Source: Lachnospiraceae bacterium UBA7784 (lineage in GTDB: Bacteria > Bacillota > Clostridia > Lachnospirales > Lachnospiraceae). From it: a stretch of 61,947 nucleotides of DNA. Shown one piece after another: positions 34,730-42,637 of this stretch; position 1 is the first letter of the stretch, and each line of letters begins with the position of its first letter. Below the pieces are notes generated by a model. It ran no database searches, was not told where the DNA came from, and worked only from the letters and a program-made list of their open reading frames with translations. The stretch lies in contig DLDA01000010.1 in the NCBI GenBank assembly GCA_002480925.1, positions 3,872-65,818 on the forward strand, in the 5' to 3' direction. The position numbers and the translations under genes were made by a program.

Positions 34730-34915
34730 TTAAGCTCTCTCCACAGCGCCTGAACGAAGACAGGAAGCGCAGACGTATAATCTCTTCGGAGCACCGTTTA
34801 CGATGCATTTAACAGACTTAACGTTTGATTTCCAGATTCGGTTCGACCTTCTGTGTGAATGACTCACATTATTTCCGAAGTGAGCGCCCTTGCCACAGAC
34901 AGCACATTTTGCCAT
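34730..34915 (-). CDS. rpmB: 50S ribosomal protein L28
   Basis: 61 residues, standard for L28. MAKCAVCGKGAHFGNNVSHS at the N-terminus and a second CxxC (VCASC) make it the zinc-binding C+ form. The frame is open 18 codons upstream, but this ATG has AAGGAGGTG at the proper distance on the minus strand. It is the only minus-strand gene in the window and is divergent from the Asp23/fakA genes, as in Bacillus. Confidence 0.97.
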   Translation of the reverse strand: MAKCAVCGKGAHFGNNVSHSHRRSNRIWKSNVKSVKCIVNGAPKRLYVCASCLRSGAVERA

Positions 34916-34976
34916 TCTTAGCACCTCCTTATCGAATAATCTACATAAAGGTGTCTTCTTGCGACACAACTATTGT

Positions 34977-35005
34977 ATTCTATCAAATCTAAATACAAAA
35001 TGCAA
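34977..35005 (-). promoter_or_regulatory. Promoter of rpmB (minus strand)
   Basis: Read on the minus strand: TTGCAT, 17-base spacer, TAGAAT. Predicted start near 34970 gives a leader of about 55 bases containing a GTGTC/GACAC hairpin. Confidence 0.55.
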
Positions 35006-35034
35006 GAGGTAATTTTAGCATTTTAACTTTCTTG

Positions 35035-35062
35035 TTGAAATTTCCGGGGATTTAGATATAAT
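35035..35062 (+). promoter_or_regulatory. Promoter for the Asp23-fakA-recG operon
   Basis: TTGAAA, 16-base spacer, perfect TATAAT; start expected near 35069, 30 bases before the first ATG. Confidence 0.65.
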
Positions 35063-35098
35063 ATGAACTAGCTGAAAAAATTTTGAATGGAGGAATTT

Positions 35099-35464
35099 AT
35101 GCAGGCACAGGGTCAGATGGAAAATGATCTGGGAAAGATCATAATAGATACCGATGTCATTGCCACCTATGCGGGATCCGTTGCTGTGGAGTGCTTCGGG
35201 ATAGTAGGCATGGCTGCGGTCAATATGAAGGATGGGCTTGTCAAGCTTCTTAAAAAGGAGTATCTTGGACACGGTATACAGGTTGCTTACAATGACGATG
35301 GAAGCATTTCTCTTGATTTTCACTGCATCATAAGCTATGGAGTTTCTATTGCGACTGTAGCAGCAAACCTGCGTGAGACTGTCAAGTACAAGGTCGAGGA
35401 GTTCACAGGACTTACAGTGGACAAGATAAATATTTATGTAGAGGGCGTTCGCGTCATCGATTAA
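35099..35464 (+). CDS. Asp23/Gls24 family protein (YloU-like)
   Basis: 121 residues of normal family length. Opening GKIIIDTDVIATYAGSVAVE, a GVSIATVAANLRETVKYKVE helix and ending GLTVDKINIYVEGVRV are typical of the family. Members associate with membranes or partner with fatty acid kinase; the fakA-like gene follows directly. I chose the ATG four bases after GGAGGA rather than the ATG 12 bases upstream that includes the ribosome binding site. Confidence 0.9.
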   Translation: MQAQGQMENDLGKIIIDTDVIATYAGSVAVECFGIVGMAAVNMKDGLVKLLKKEYLGHGIQVAYNDDGSISLDFHCIISYGVSIATVAANLRETVKYKVEEFTGLTVDKINIYVEGVRVID

Positions 35465-35474
35465 GGAGGATACA

Positions 35475-37112
35475 TTGGCTATTAATTCAATTGATGCAGC
35501 CCAGCTGTCAAGGATGTTCCTTGCTGGCGCCCGTTATCTTGAGAATCAGAAGGATCATATCAACGAGCTTAACGTTTTTCCGGTCCCGGATGGTGATACC
35601 GGCACCAATATGACAGCCACCATCATGTCGGCTGCCCAGGCGGTTTCGGAGATAAAGGATCCGGATATGAAGAGCTTGTCAAAGGCTATTTCCTCTGGCT
35701 CGCTAAGAGGAGCAAGAGGCAACTCGGGAGTAATCCTGTCCCAGCTTTTCAGAGGCTTTACAAAGGTTCTTAAGAATGTAGAGAGCCTCGACTCTGCTTC
35801 ACTTACAGAGGGCTTCAAGAAAGCTACACAGACTGCATACAGGGCAGTAATGCAGCCTAAGGAGGGTACAATCCTTACAGTTGCAAAGGCGGCAAGCGAT
35901 GCAGCAGAGACTGCAGCTGCAGAAAGCGATGATCTTCTCGTGATAGGAGCAGGCATTGTCGAGGCGGCGCAGGCAGCGCTTGATTCTACTCCTGAGCTCC
36001 TTCCAGTCCTGAAGGAGGCCGGAGTCGTAGACTCTGGCGGAGCCGGACTTGTAGAAGTGCTTAAGGGAGCCTATGATCTTCTTTCCGGCAAGGATATAGA
36101 TATCACTATAGCTTCTGCATCTGCTGATGGCAGTGCGGATACAGAGCAGGAAGAGAAAAAATACGAATATAGTCTGGCCTTCTCACTTAAGGCTTATCAG
36201 AGCTTCGCTGCTGGAGTAGACCAGGAGCTTCTTGCCTATCTTTGCGGCCTTGGTACAGAGGTGAAGCTTTCATCAGACAAGAAGACAATGCACATATCCC
36301 TTCTTACCAATGTTCCTGGCAAGGCCTTAAACCACGCCCTTAAGCTTGGAAGTGCATATGACATAAGGATAGATAATCCATCTCTCGATGGAAGTGAGCC
36401 TGCGGCAGCTTCTGATACCCATGCAGAGGCAGAGCAGACCACATCTGAGCAGAAGGAGATAGGATTTGTAGCTGTTTCATGCGGAGATGGCCTTGACGGT
36501 ATCTTTAAGGAGCTTGGATGTGATGTCGTGATCAAGGGTGGTCAGACCATGAACCCTTCGACAGATGATATCCTGAAGGCCTGCGAGCAGGTGAACGCAA
36601 GGAATGTGTTTATCCTCCCTAACAATAAGAATATAGTTTTAGCAGCAAGTCAGGCTGCGGATCTGCTTGATGATAAGAAGGCATATGTGATCCCTGCAAA
36701 GACTGTTCCTCAGGGCATTACTGCTCTGGTGAACTTCATTCCTGATCAGTCGGTTTTAGATAACCAGAAGAGGATGACAGAGGAGCTTTCAAATGTAAGG
36801 AGCGGTGAGATCACCTATTCAGTAAGGGATACATCTATAGACGGCAGGGCCATAAAGGCCGGAGACTATATGGGTATCACGGATGAGGGGATCAAGGCAG
36901 TAAGCCCTTCCATAGGAGAGGCTTTTATGGAGATGCTCTCAGTCATGGTGACTACTGATTCGGCCCTTCTTACTGTATATACAGGTGCTGACGCAAAGGA
37001 GGAGGTAACTCGGGAGATCAGTGCCAGGATATCAAAGGAGTATCCTTCTCTCGAGGTCGATTTCCAGACTGGCGGACAGAATGTATATTACTATATAGTA
37101 AGTGTTGAGTGA
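35475..37112 (+). CDS. DAK2 domain protein, fatty acid kinase FakA-like (YloV)
   Basis: 545 residues. N-terminal DAK2 kinase domain with NVFPVPDGDTGTNM near 29-42 (Mg-ATP binding Asp residues), SLRGARGNSGVILSQLFRG near 73-91 and DSGGAGL near 187. A C-terminal DegV-like/FakA domain follows a low-complexity Ala/Glu linker near 310-325. With FakB it phosphorylates fatty acids for phospholipid synthesis. TTG start, decided by AAGGAGGA four bases upstream. No fakB in the window. Confidence 0.9.
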   Translation: MAINSIDAAQLSRMFLAGARYLENQKDHINELNVFPVPDGDTGTNMTATIMSAAQAVSEIKDPDMKSLSKAISSGSLRGARGNSGVILSQLFRGFTKVLKNVESLDSASLTEGFKKATQTAYRAVMQPKEGTILTVAKAASDAAETAAAESDDLLVIGAGIVEAAQAALDSTPELLPVLKEAGVVDSGGAGLVEVLKGAYDLLSGKDIDITIASASADGSADTEQEEKKYEYSLAFSLKAYQSFAAGVDQELLAYLCGLGTEVKLSSDKKTMHISLLTNVPGKALNHALKLGSAYDIRIDNPSLDGSEPAAASDTHAEAEQTTSEQKEIGFVAVSCGDGLDGIFKELGCDVVIKGGQTMNPSTDDILKACEQVNARNVFILPNNKNIVLAASQAADLLDDKKAYVIPAKTVPQGITALVNFIPDQSVLDNQKRMTEELSNVRSGEITYSVRDTSIDGRAIKAGDYMGITDEGIKAVSPSIGEAFMEMLSVMVTTDSALLTVYTGADAKEEVTREISARISKEYPSLEVDFQTGGQNVYYYIVSVE

Positions 37113-39151
37113 TGAAGATATTTGATGATATCACAGCGGTTAAAGGAATAGGAGAAAAGACGGCTGCCCTGTTTAAAAGGGCGGGCGTCTTTTGCGTTTA
37201 TGATCTGCTGACCTATTATCCTGCCACATATATGACCTATCCGGAAATATCAGACCAGATACTGTTATCAGATAAGACCATGGTCTCTGTCTGCTGTCCG
37301 ATCAGAAGACTAAGTGAGCGCTATGTGAACAGGAAGCTTATAACTATTGCGGCTGCATCTGTCGGAGGAGTTGATATCTCGCTTGTATGGTTTAATCAGA
37401 GATATCTGAAAAGGACTCTTAAGCCTGGATACAGATATGTCTTTTATGGGAAGCTTTCCTGCAGGGCTGGCTCCATTGAGCTTCTGTCTCCCAAGATCTT
37501 TTCTAAGGAGGAGTATGGCAGGCTCTCAAACAGGATGCTTCCTGTATATCCCAAGGTCTTAGGGCTTAACGACAAGACTATCCGTAAGGCACTTGTAAAT
37601 GCTTTTACAGAGATAGAAATAAGTGAGTATCTTCCTGACCATATCCTGAATGAATACGGCCTTATGGACCTGTCATCATCGCTTCATGACATTCATTTTC
37701 CCAAAAGCAAAGAGCAGCTTGCTTTGGCCAGAAGAAGGCTTGTTTTCGATGAGTTCTTTCTCTTTCTTCTGCAGCAGAGGCTTGTAAGGCTAAATGAGAG
37801 AAAGATAAAGAACCCGCTTCAGGGACTCGATCTTTCTGTTTCTTGGAGGATAGAGGAGGCGCTTCCTTATAAGCTTACTGGCGGACAGAAAGAGGCTATA
37901 TCCGATGTGATCACTGATCTTACTGGTCCAACTGTCAGCCAGAGGCTTATTCAGGGCGATGTGGGCTGCGGGAAAACGATAGTTGCCTTTATCGCAATGG
38001 CAATTATTGCCTCAGGAGGCTATGAGGCTGCCCTTATGGCACCTACAGAGGTACTTGCAAGGCAGCATTATAATAAGCTTGCTTCCCTGACCAGGGAGGC
38101 AGGTCTTGATATAAGGCCTGTCCTTCTTACAGGATCCGTAAAGGGAAAGGCAAGAAAAGAAGCGCTTTCTGTAATCGAGGAGGGTGGTCCGGTCATAGTG
38201 ATTGGGACCCATGCGCTTTTTCAGGAAAAGGTCGTTTTCAATAAGCTTGCCCTTGTGATAACCGATGAGCAGCACAGGTTCGGAGTAAAGCAGAGGGAGG
38301 CGCTTTCAAAGAAGGGTCAGGCTGTTTTTTCCATAGTGATGAGTGCCACCCCTATTCCGCGTACACTCTCTCTTATCCTCTATCAGGGCATGTCAGTTTC
38401 TTCGATAAAGGAAAAGCCGTCCCTGCGCCTGCCGCTTAAGAATGCCCTGATAAATGCAGGGCAGAGAGACAGTGCCTATTCATTTATAGTAAAGCAGATA
38501 AGAGCGGGTCATCAGGCTATCATTATCTGTCCGCTCGTAGAGGCGTCAGAAAATATAGAAGGTGAAAATGTTTGCGATTATGCAGACAGGATGTCTTCTC
38601 TCCTGCCTCATGATATCAGGATCGGAAGGCTTACAGGTCCTATGGCTCCTGATGAGAAGGATAAGGTCATGGGAGACTTTGCGTCAGGCAGGATAGACCT
38701 TCTTATCGCAACTACCGTGATAGAGGTAGGCGTAGATGTGCCGAATGCCACAGTGATAATGATAGAAGACGCCCAGAGGTTTGGCCTGGCCCAGCTGCAC
38801 CAGCTGAGGGGGCGTGTAGGACGAGGCGATGCCCAGGGGTACTGTATCCTTGTCGACAGCTCTGGCTCCAAAACTCCTCCGGCCAGACTAAAGGCCCTGC
38901 TCCAGTCCAATGACGGCTTCTATCTGGCTGATGCTGACCTGAGGCTTCGTGGTCCCGGGGATACATTCGGAGTCAGGCAGTCAGGAGAGGCTTCCTTCCG
39001 GCTGGGAGATATATATAAGGATGCAAATATCCTAAAGGAAGCTTCCGGGGCCCTTTCTCTTTTAACAGAGGATGGAGCAGACCTAAGCTCGTATCCTAAT
39101 CTTTCCGAAAGGCTTGATATAAGCAGAAACAGGACCTTTATCAATTTATGA
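37112..39151 (+). CDS. recG: ATP-dependent DNA helicase RecG
   Basis: About 679 residues, RecG length. N-terminal wedge/OB region, then helicase motifs: Walker A GDVGCGKT near 284, DEQHRFGVKQR near 384-394, SATPIPRTL near 412, RGRVGRGDAQGYC near 567. It remodels stalled replication forks. The ATG shares one base with the fakA stop (TGATG). Order Asp23-fakA-recG matches the Bacillus yloU-yloV-recG neighbourhood. Confidence 0.97.
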   Translation: MKIFDDITAVKGIGEKTAALFKRAGVFCVYDLLTYYPATYMTYPEISDQILLSDKTMVSVCCPIRRLSERYVNRKLITIAAASVGGVDISLVWFNQRYLKRTLKPGYRYVFYGKLSCRAGSIELLSPKIFSKEEYGRLSNRMLPVYPKVLGLNDKTIRKALVNAFTEIEISEYLPDHILNEYGLMDLSSSLHDIHFPKSKEQLALARRRLVFDEFFLFLLQQRLVRLNERKIKNPLQGLDLSVSWRIEEALPYKLTGGQKEAISDVITDLTGPTVSQRLIQGDVGCGKTIVAFIAMAIIASGGYEAALMAPTEVLARQHYNKLASLTREAGLDIRPVLLTGSVKGKARKEALSVIEEGGPVIVIGTHALFQEKVVFNKLALVITDEQHRFGVKQREALSKKGQAVFSIVMSATPIPRTLSLILYQGMSVSSIKEKPSLRLPLKNALINAGQRDSAYSFIVKQIRAGHQAIIICPLVEASENIEGENVCDYADRMSSLLPHDIRIGRLTGPMAPDEKDKVMGDFASGRIDLLIATTVIEVGVDVPNATVIMIEDAQRFGLAQLHQLRGRVGRGDAQGYCILVDSSGSKTPPARLKALLQSNDGFYLADADLRLRGPGDTFGVRQSGEASFRLGDIYKDANILKEASGALSLLTEDGADLSSYPNLSERLDISRNRTFINL

Positions 39152-39173
39152 TAAAGCGAACCAACGCTATAAT
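39145..39173 (+). promoter_or_regulatory. Putative promoter for the small-peptide gene
   Basis: Perfect TATAAT at 39168-39173; the -35 (TTTATG, 17-base spacing) is weak and overlaps the recG stop. Start would be near 39180, giving a leader of about 90 bases. Confidence 0.4.
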
Positions 39174-39219
39174 AATATTATTATTAAAATATGAGAGTGA
39201 CATTAGATGTCTCTTATGA

Positions 39220-39293
39220 GATGATCCTTACAGATACCTTAGCATTATGATCCATGAAAGGAGAATTCTATGAAAAAATCTGTAAGGATCATC
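39220..39293 (+). repeat. Perfect 16-bp inverted repeat around the start of the small-peptide gene
   Basis: Left arm 39220-39235 (GATGATCCTTACAGAT) is the exact reverse complement of right arm 39278-39293, which is inside codons 3-8 of the small gene. The 42-base loop holds the Shine-Dalgarno and the start codon. A competing shorter pairing of ATGATCC (39247-39253) with GGATCAT (39286-39292) is possible, so two exclusive RNA folds can be drawn. Confidence 0.85.
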
Positions 39294-39374
39294 CCACTTG
39301 CAATGCTGCTTGCCTTTGTTTTCGTCTTTTCAGGAGATATATTATACCTTATAAATAATCTTGTCGTAGAGTAA
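39270..39374 (+). CDS. 34-residue hydrophobic peptide, unknown function
   Basis: Not large enough for routine calling. The peptide starts MKKSVRIIPLAMLLAF, continues as a single hydrophobic helix to about residue 28 and ends NNLVVE; it could be an inserted membrane peptide or a signal-like sequence. AAAGGAG lies six bases before the ATG, a textbook site. It has its own TATAAT upstream, a structured leader and its own terminator 28 bases after the stop, so it looks like an independent unit of about 250 bases. A 16-bp inverted repeat brackets its initiation region. Type I toxin, regulatory peptide and leader peptide are all possible; no relative is recognised. Confidence 0.6.
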   Translation: MKKSVRIIPLAMLLAFVFVFSGDILYLINNLVVE

Positions 39375-39401
39375 AATTGATCTGAGACTAAGGCATCTGA
39401 C

Positions 39402-39433
39402 CGGCAGAATAGCAGTATTCTGCCGATTTTTTT
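39402..39433 (+). terminator. Intrinsic terminator of the small-peptide unit
   Basis: Perfect 10-bp stem (CGGCAGAATA / TATTCTGCCG), 4-base loop, then A and seven T. Confidence 0.93.
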
Positions 39434-39437
39434 GCGA

Positions 39438-39466
39438 TTGATTTTAAGGTTAGTATATTTTATAAT
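39438..39466 (+). promoter_or_regulatory. Promoter for rqcH
   Basis: TTGATT, 17-base spacer, perfect TATAAT, directly after the small-unit terminator; start near 39473. Confidence 0.65.
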
Positions 39467-39494
39467 AAACAGATAAGGCTTGTGGAGGAATATT

Positions 39495-41237
39495 ATGTCG
39501 TTTGACGGAATAACTATACATGCTCTTGTAAGGGAACTTGACAGGGCGCTTTCGGATTCGCGTATCACAAAGATAGCCCAGCCACAGCCGGAGGAGCTAA
39601 TAATAACAGTAAAGAATGGTGGGGAAAAGCATCTTCTTCTTATGAATGCAAATGCTTCCCTGCCGCTTATTTATCTGACACAGGAAAATGAAATCTCGCC
39701 GCTCAAGGCGCCGGGATTTCTTATGCTGCTTAGAAAGTATATAGGAAGCGGAGTAATAGAGAAGGTAAGCCAGCCAGGTCTTGAAAGGGTGGTCCGTCTA
39801 CAGATAAGGCATTTAGATGAGTTAGGTGACCTCGCAAGGAAATATCTCTATATAGAGATAATGGGCAAATACTCCAATATCATCTTTACAGATGACAATG
39901 ACAGGATAATAGATTCGATAAAAAGAATAGGGGCCAATACCTCAAGTGTCCGTGAGGTTCTGCCAGGAAGGGATTATTTCATACCATCACAGAAGGATAA
40001 ATACAATCCTTTCGATGTCACAAGGACTATGTTTATAGAGGAGATATTAAGACGGCCAGGAGAGACGGCAAGAGTCATAGCATCGGGACTTGTCGGATTT
40101 TCCTCTGTAAGCTCTGTTGAGGTCTGCCTGAGAGCCGGAGTCGATCCATCTGTCTCCCAGGCCTCTCTTACCCAGGACCAGAAAAACGCCCTGTTTGATG
40201 CCTTCAGGCAGATTCTTGCAATGATAGATCAGACAGAGCCGTCTCCTGTCATATACTCGGATCCTGTCACGAAAAAGCCGCTTGAGTTTTCGGCCTGGCC
40301 TCTGCTTTCATATGAGAATGCCAGCTGTACAAGGTCTTCGTCTGTCAGCAAGATGCTCTATAGCTATTATTCAGCAAAGAACACCTATTCCAATATGAAG
40401 CAGCGGTCGGCTGACCTCAGGAAGAATGTGAAGAACCTGCTGGAGAGAGAGTCAAGGAAGCTTAATATTCAGCAGAAGCAGCTTGAAAGCTCAAAGAAGA
40501 TGGACAAGTATCGTATCTATGGGGAGCTTTTGCATACATATGGATATGAGGCCAGGGAGGGAGATGATTCATTAGAGGTAATAAACTATTATGATAATAA
40601 GCCTCTTAAGATCCCTCTCGACCCGAAGAAGCCTGTTATGGAGTGCGCAAATGATTATTTCAAAAGATATGAGAAGCTTAAGCGTACAAAAGAGGCAGTT
40701 AGTCTACAGATAGAGGATACAAGAAAGAATATAGACGAGCTTGATTCTGTCCTTACCTCTCTTGATATGGCTGAGGATGAGGGGGATCTGTCAGAGATAA
40801 GGCATGAGCTTTCAGACTACGGTTTTCTAAGGAAAAGCTCACATTCCAAGAAGGAAAAGGCCCTGAAGGCAAAGCCCCTTCATTTCGTGACGGATGATGG
40901 TGCTGATATCTATGTCGGAAAGAATAATTATCAGAATGAATATGTGACCTTTAAGCTTGCAAAGCCGCTCGACTGGTGGTTCCATGCAAAGAATATGCCA
41001 GGCTCCCATGTCATAATAAAGACGGATGGAGGGGAACCATCAGACAAGGACTTTGAGATAGCCGCCCAGATAGCAGCCTATTATTCCAGGGGAAGGGACA
41101 ATGACAAGACAGAGATCGACTATGTGAAAAGGAAGGAGGTCATGAAGTCTCCGGGCAAGGCTAAGGGATTTGTGATCTACCATACCAATTATTCCATGAC
41201 AGTCCATCCTGAGGTCAGCGGGGTGAGAAAGGCCTGA
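39495..41237 (+). CDS. rqcH: Ribosome quality control protein RqcH (NFACT family)
   Basis: 580 residues. N-terminal NFACT-N (FDGITIHALVREL, GKYSNIIFTD near 126), central coiled coils (about 290-450), and NFACT-R with GSHVIIKTDGGEPSDKD near 500 and the final KGFVIYHTNYSMTVHP. In Bacillus RqcH binds stalled 50S subunits and adds alanine tails; older annotation as fibronectin-binding protein refers to the same family. The ATG follows GTGGAGGA; an in-frame TTG five codons upstream contains the ribosome binding site and is rejected. Confidence 0.94.
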   Translation: MSFDGITIHALVRELDRALSDSRITKIAQPQPEELIITVKNGGEKHLLLMNANASLPLIYLTQENEISPLKAPGFLMLLRKYIGSGVIEKVSQPGLERVVRLQIRHLDELGDLARKYLYIEIMGKYSNIIFTDDNDRIIDSIKRIGANTSSVREVLPGRDYFIPSQKDKYNPFDVTRTMFIEEILRRPGETARVIASGLVGFSSVSSVEVCLRAGVDPSVSQASLTQDQKNALFDAFRQILAMIDQTEPSPVIYSDPVTKKPLEFSAWPLLSYENASCTRSSSVSKMLYSYYSAKNTYSNMKQRSADLRKNVKNLLERESRKLNIQQKQLESSKKMDKYRIYGELLHTYGYEAREGDDSLEVINYYDNKPLKIPLDPKKPVMECANDYFKRYEKLKRTKEAVSLQIEDTRKNIDELDSVLTSLDMAEDEGDLSEIRHELSDYGFLRKSSHSKKEKALKAKPLHFVTDDGADIYVGKNNYQNEYVTFKLAKPLDWWFHAKNMPGSHVIIKTDGGEPSDKDFEIAAQIAAYYSRGRDNDKTEIDYVKRKEVMKSPGKAKGFVIYHTNYSMTVHPEVSGVRKA

Positions 41238-41245
41238 AATCTTTT

Positions 41246-41274
41246 TTGACATAAGCTGTCTTTAGGCTTATAAT
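41246..41274 (+). promoter_or_regulatory. Consensus sigma-A promoter for the remA-gmk-rpoZ-rimO operon
   Basis: Exact TTGACA, 17-base spacer, exact TATAAT, nine bases after the rqcH stop. Predicted start near 41281. Confidence 0.85.
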
Positions 41275-41305
41275 ATATTAGATTACGTTCTGACAGGAGG
41301 TAAAG

Positions 41306-41575
41306 GTGCAGCTGATAAATATAGGATATGGAAACCTGGTCAGCTCTGACCGCATTCTCTGTATAGTTTCGCCAAAGTCGGCTCCGATCAGCAGACTTGT
41401 AAAGAAGGCTAAGGAGGACGGCAGTCTGGTCGATGCCAGTGAGGGCAGGAAGACCAAGGGAGTCATTATAGCTGACAATGGCAGCGTCATCCTCTCAGCT
41501 CTTACTCCTGTGACGATCGAGGGAAGGATGCATAACGAAAAGACAGACGAGGAAACAGAAAATGGCAGTAAGTAA
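41306..41575 (+). CDS. remA: RemA/DUF370 family DNA-binding regulator
   Basis: 89 residues. LINIGYGNLVSSDRILCIV near the start and SAPISRLVKKAKEDG near 27-41 match RemA, which in Bacillus activates extracellular matrix genes by wrapping DNA. GTG start after CAGGAGGT. As in Bacillus it precedes gmk and rpoZ. The C-terminal ten or so residues are acidic and variable. It overlaps gmk by 14 bases. Confidence 0.88.
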   Translation: MQLINIGYGNLVSSDRILCIVSPKSAPISRLVKKAKEDGSLVDASEGRKTKGVIIADNGSVILSALTPVTIEGRMHNEKTDEETENGSK

Positions 41576-42206
41576 AGGACTTGTGGTGGTGCTTTCCGGC
41601 TTTTCGGGAGCAGGTAAGGGAACTATTATGAAGCATCTTCTGAATAAGTATCCCGGAAGATATCATCTTTCCATCTCAGCGACCACCAGGGAGAAGAGAC
41701 AGGGAGAGGAAGAAGGAAGAGAGTATTTCTTCAAGACACGCGAGGAATTTGACCGGATGGTCAGGGATGATGAATTCCTTGAGCACGCTACCTTTAACGG
41801 CAATTCCTACGGTACGCCCAAGGCATATGTGAAGCAGCTTGTCGATCAGGGCAAGGACGTGATCCTTGAGATCGAGGTAAATGGAGCCCTGCAGGTGAAG
41901 AAGATCTTTCCTGACGCTCTTCTTTTGTTTGTGACACCTCCGTCAGCAAAGGAGCTTAAAAACCGTCTGGTAGGAAGAGGGACTGAAACCGATCAGGTAG
42001 TAGCCCAGAGACTTTCCATATCGTCAAAGGAATCCCTTCTGATGCCGTCCTATGATTATCTAGTGGTTAATGACAGGATAGAGGACAGTGTCGAGAGGGT
42101 TCATCAGATAATAGAGAGCGCGCATTATGCGACAAAATATAATGGTGAGAGAATAGCCGAGCTGCAGGAAGAACTCAAGGCTTTTTCGAAAGGAGATAAT
42201 AAATGA
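41562..42206 (+). CDS. gmk: Guanylate kinase
   Basis: 214 residues. P-loop SGFSGAGKGT near 12-21, the GMP-binding STTREKRQGEEEGREYFF-like segment (ATTREKRQGEEEGR near 41) and LEIEVNGALQVKK near 104. It makes GDP from GMP. Length is slightly above the usual 205 because of a C-terminal helical tail. Four-base overlap with rpoZ. Confidence 0.96.
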   Translation: MAVSKGLVVVLSGFSGAGKGTIMKHLLNKYPGRYHLSISATTREKRQGEEEGREYFFKTREEFDRMVRDDEFLEHATFNGNSYGTPKAYVKQLVDQGKDVILEIEVNGALQVKKIFPDALLLFVTPPSAKELKNRLVGRGTETDQVVAQRLSISSKESLLMPSYDYLVVNDRIEDSVERVHQIIESAHYATKYNGERIAELQEELKAFSKGDNK

Positions 42207-42637
42207 TACATCCATCCTATGTGGAACTGATGAAGGTAGTTAACGAGGGAACTGACGTCGGAGAAGAGCCAGTCGTAAACAGCCGTTATTCGATAGTCTG
42301 CGCTACCGCAAAAAGAGCCAGACAGCTGATCGACGGAAAGCGCCCGCTTATTGACCCCAGGCCTAAGGAAAAGCCTCTTTCGGTTGCGGTAAATGAGCTC
42401 TATACAGGACAGCTGCGTATCCTTACGGATGATGAGGCATCCGATATGGCTTTAAAAGAGGCAGAACTAAAGGAGCAGGTAGCCGAGCGCCTAAGAGAGG
42501 CAAAGGCTGCTGCAGAGGCCTCAAAGAAGGAAGAGGAGGCTGCAGCTCTTGCTGATGAGCCCGATGAGGAAGCAGAGGCAGAGGATATTGATGGCGTTTT
42601 GGATAATACCTCTGATGATCAGGAAAACAACGAATGA
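42203..42637 (+). CDS. rpoZ: RNA polymerase omega subunit with acidic C-terminal extension
   Basis: 144 residues against a usual 65-90. The first 80 are omega: MIHPSYVEL, NSRYSIVCATAKRARQLIDG near 26-45, then PLSVAVNELYTGQL. The remainder is a helix-forming Ala/Glu/Lys stretch ending in a strongly acidic segment. Position between gmk and rimO supports the call. The extension is composition-biased and probably disordered or coiled; its role is unknown. Confidence 0.9.
   Translation: MIHPSYVELMKVVNEGTDVGEEPVVNSRYSIVCATAKRARQLIDGKRPLIDPRPKEKPLSVAVNELYTGQLRILTDDEASDMALKEAELKEQVAERLREAKAAAEASKKEEEAAALADEPDEEAEAEDIDGVLDNTSDDQENNE

Noticed and set aside
39254..39358. Alternative frame starting MKGEFYEK over the small-peptide gene
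   Set aside because: No Shine-Dalgarno precedes it, whereas the ATG at 39270 has AAAGGAG at six bases and encodes a coherent hydrophobic helix.
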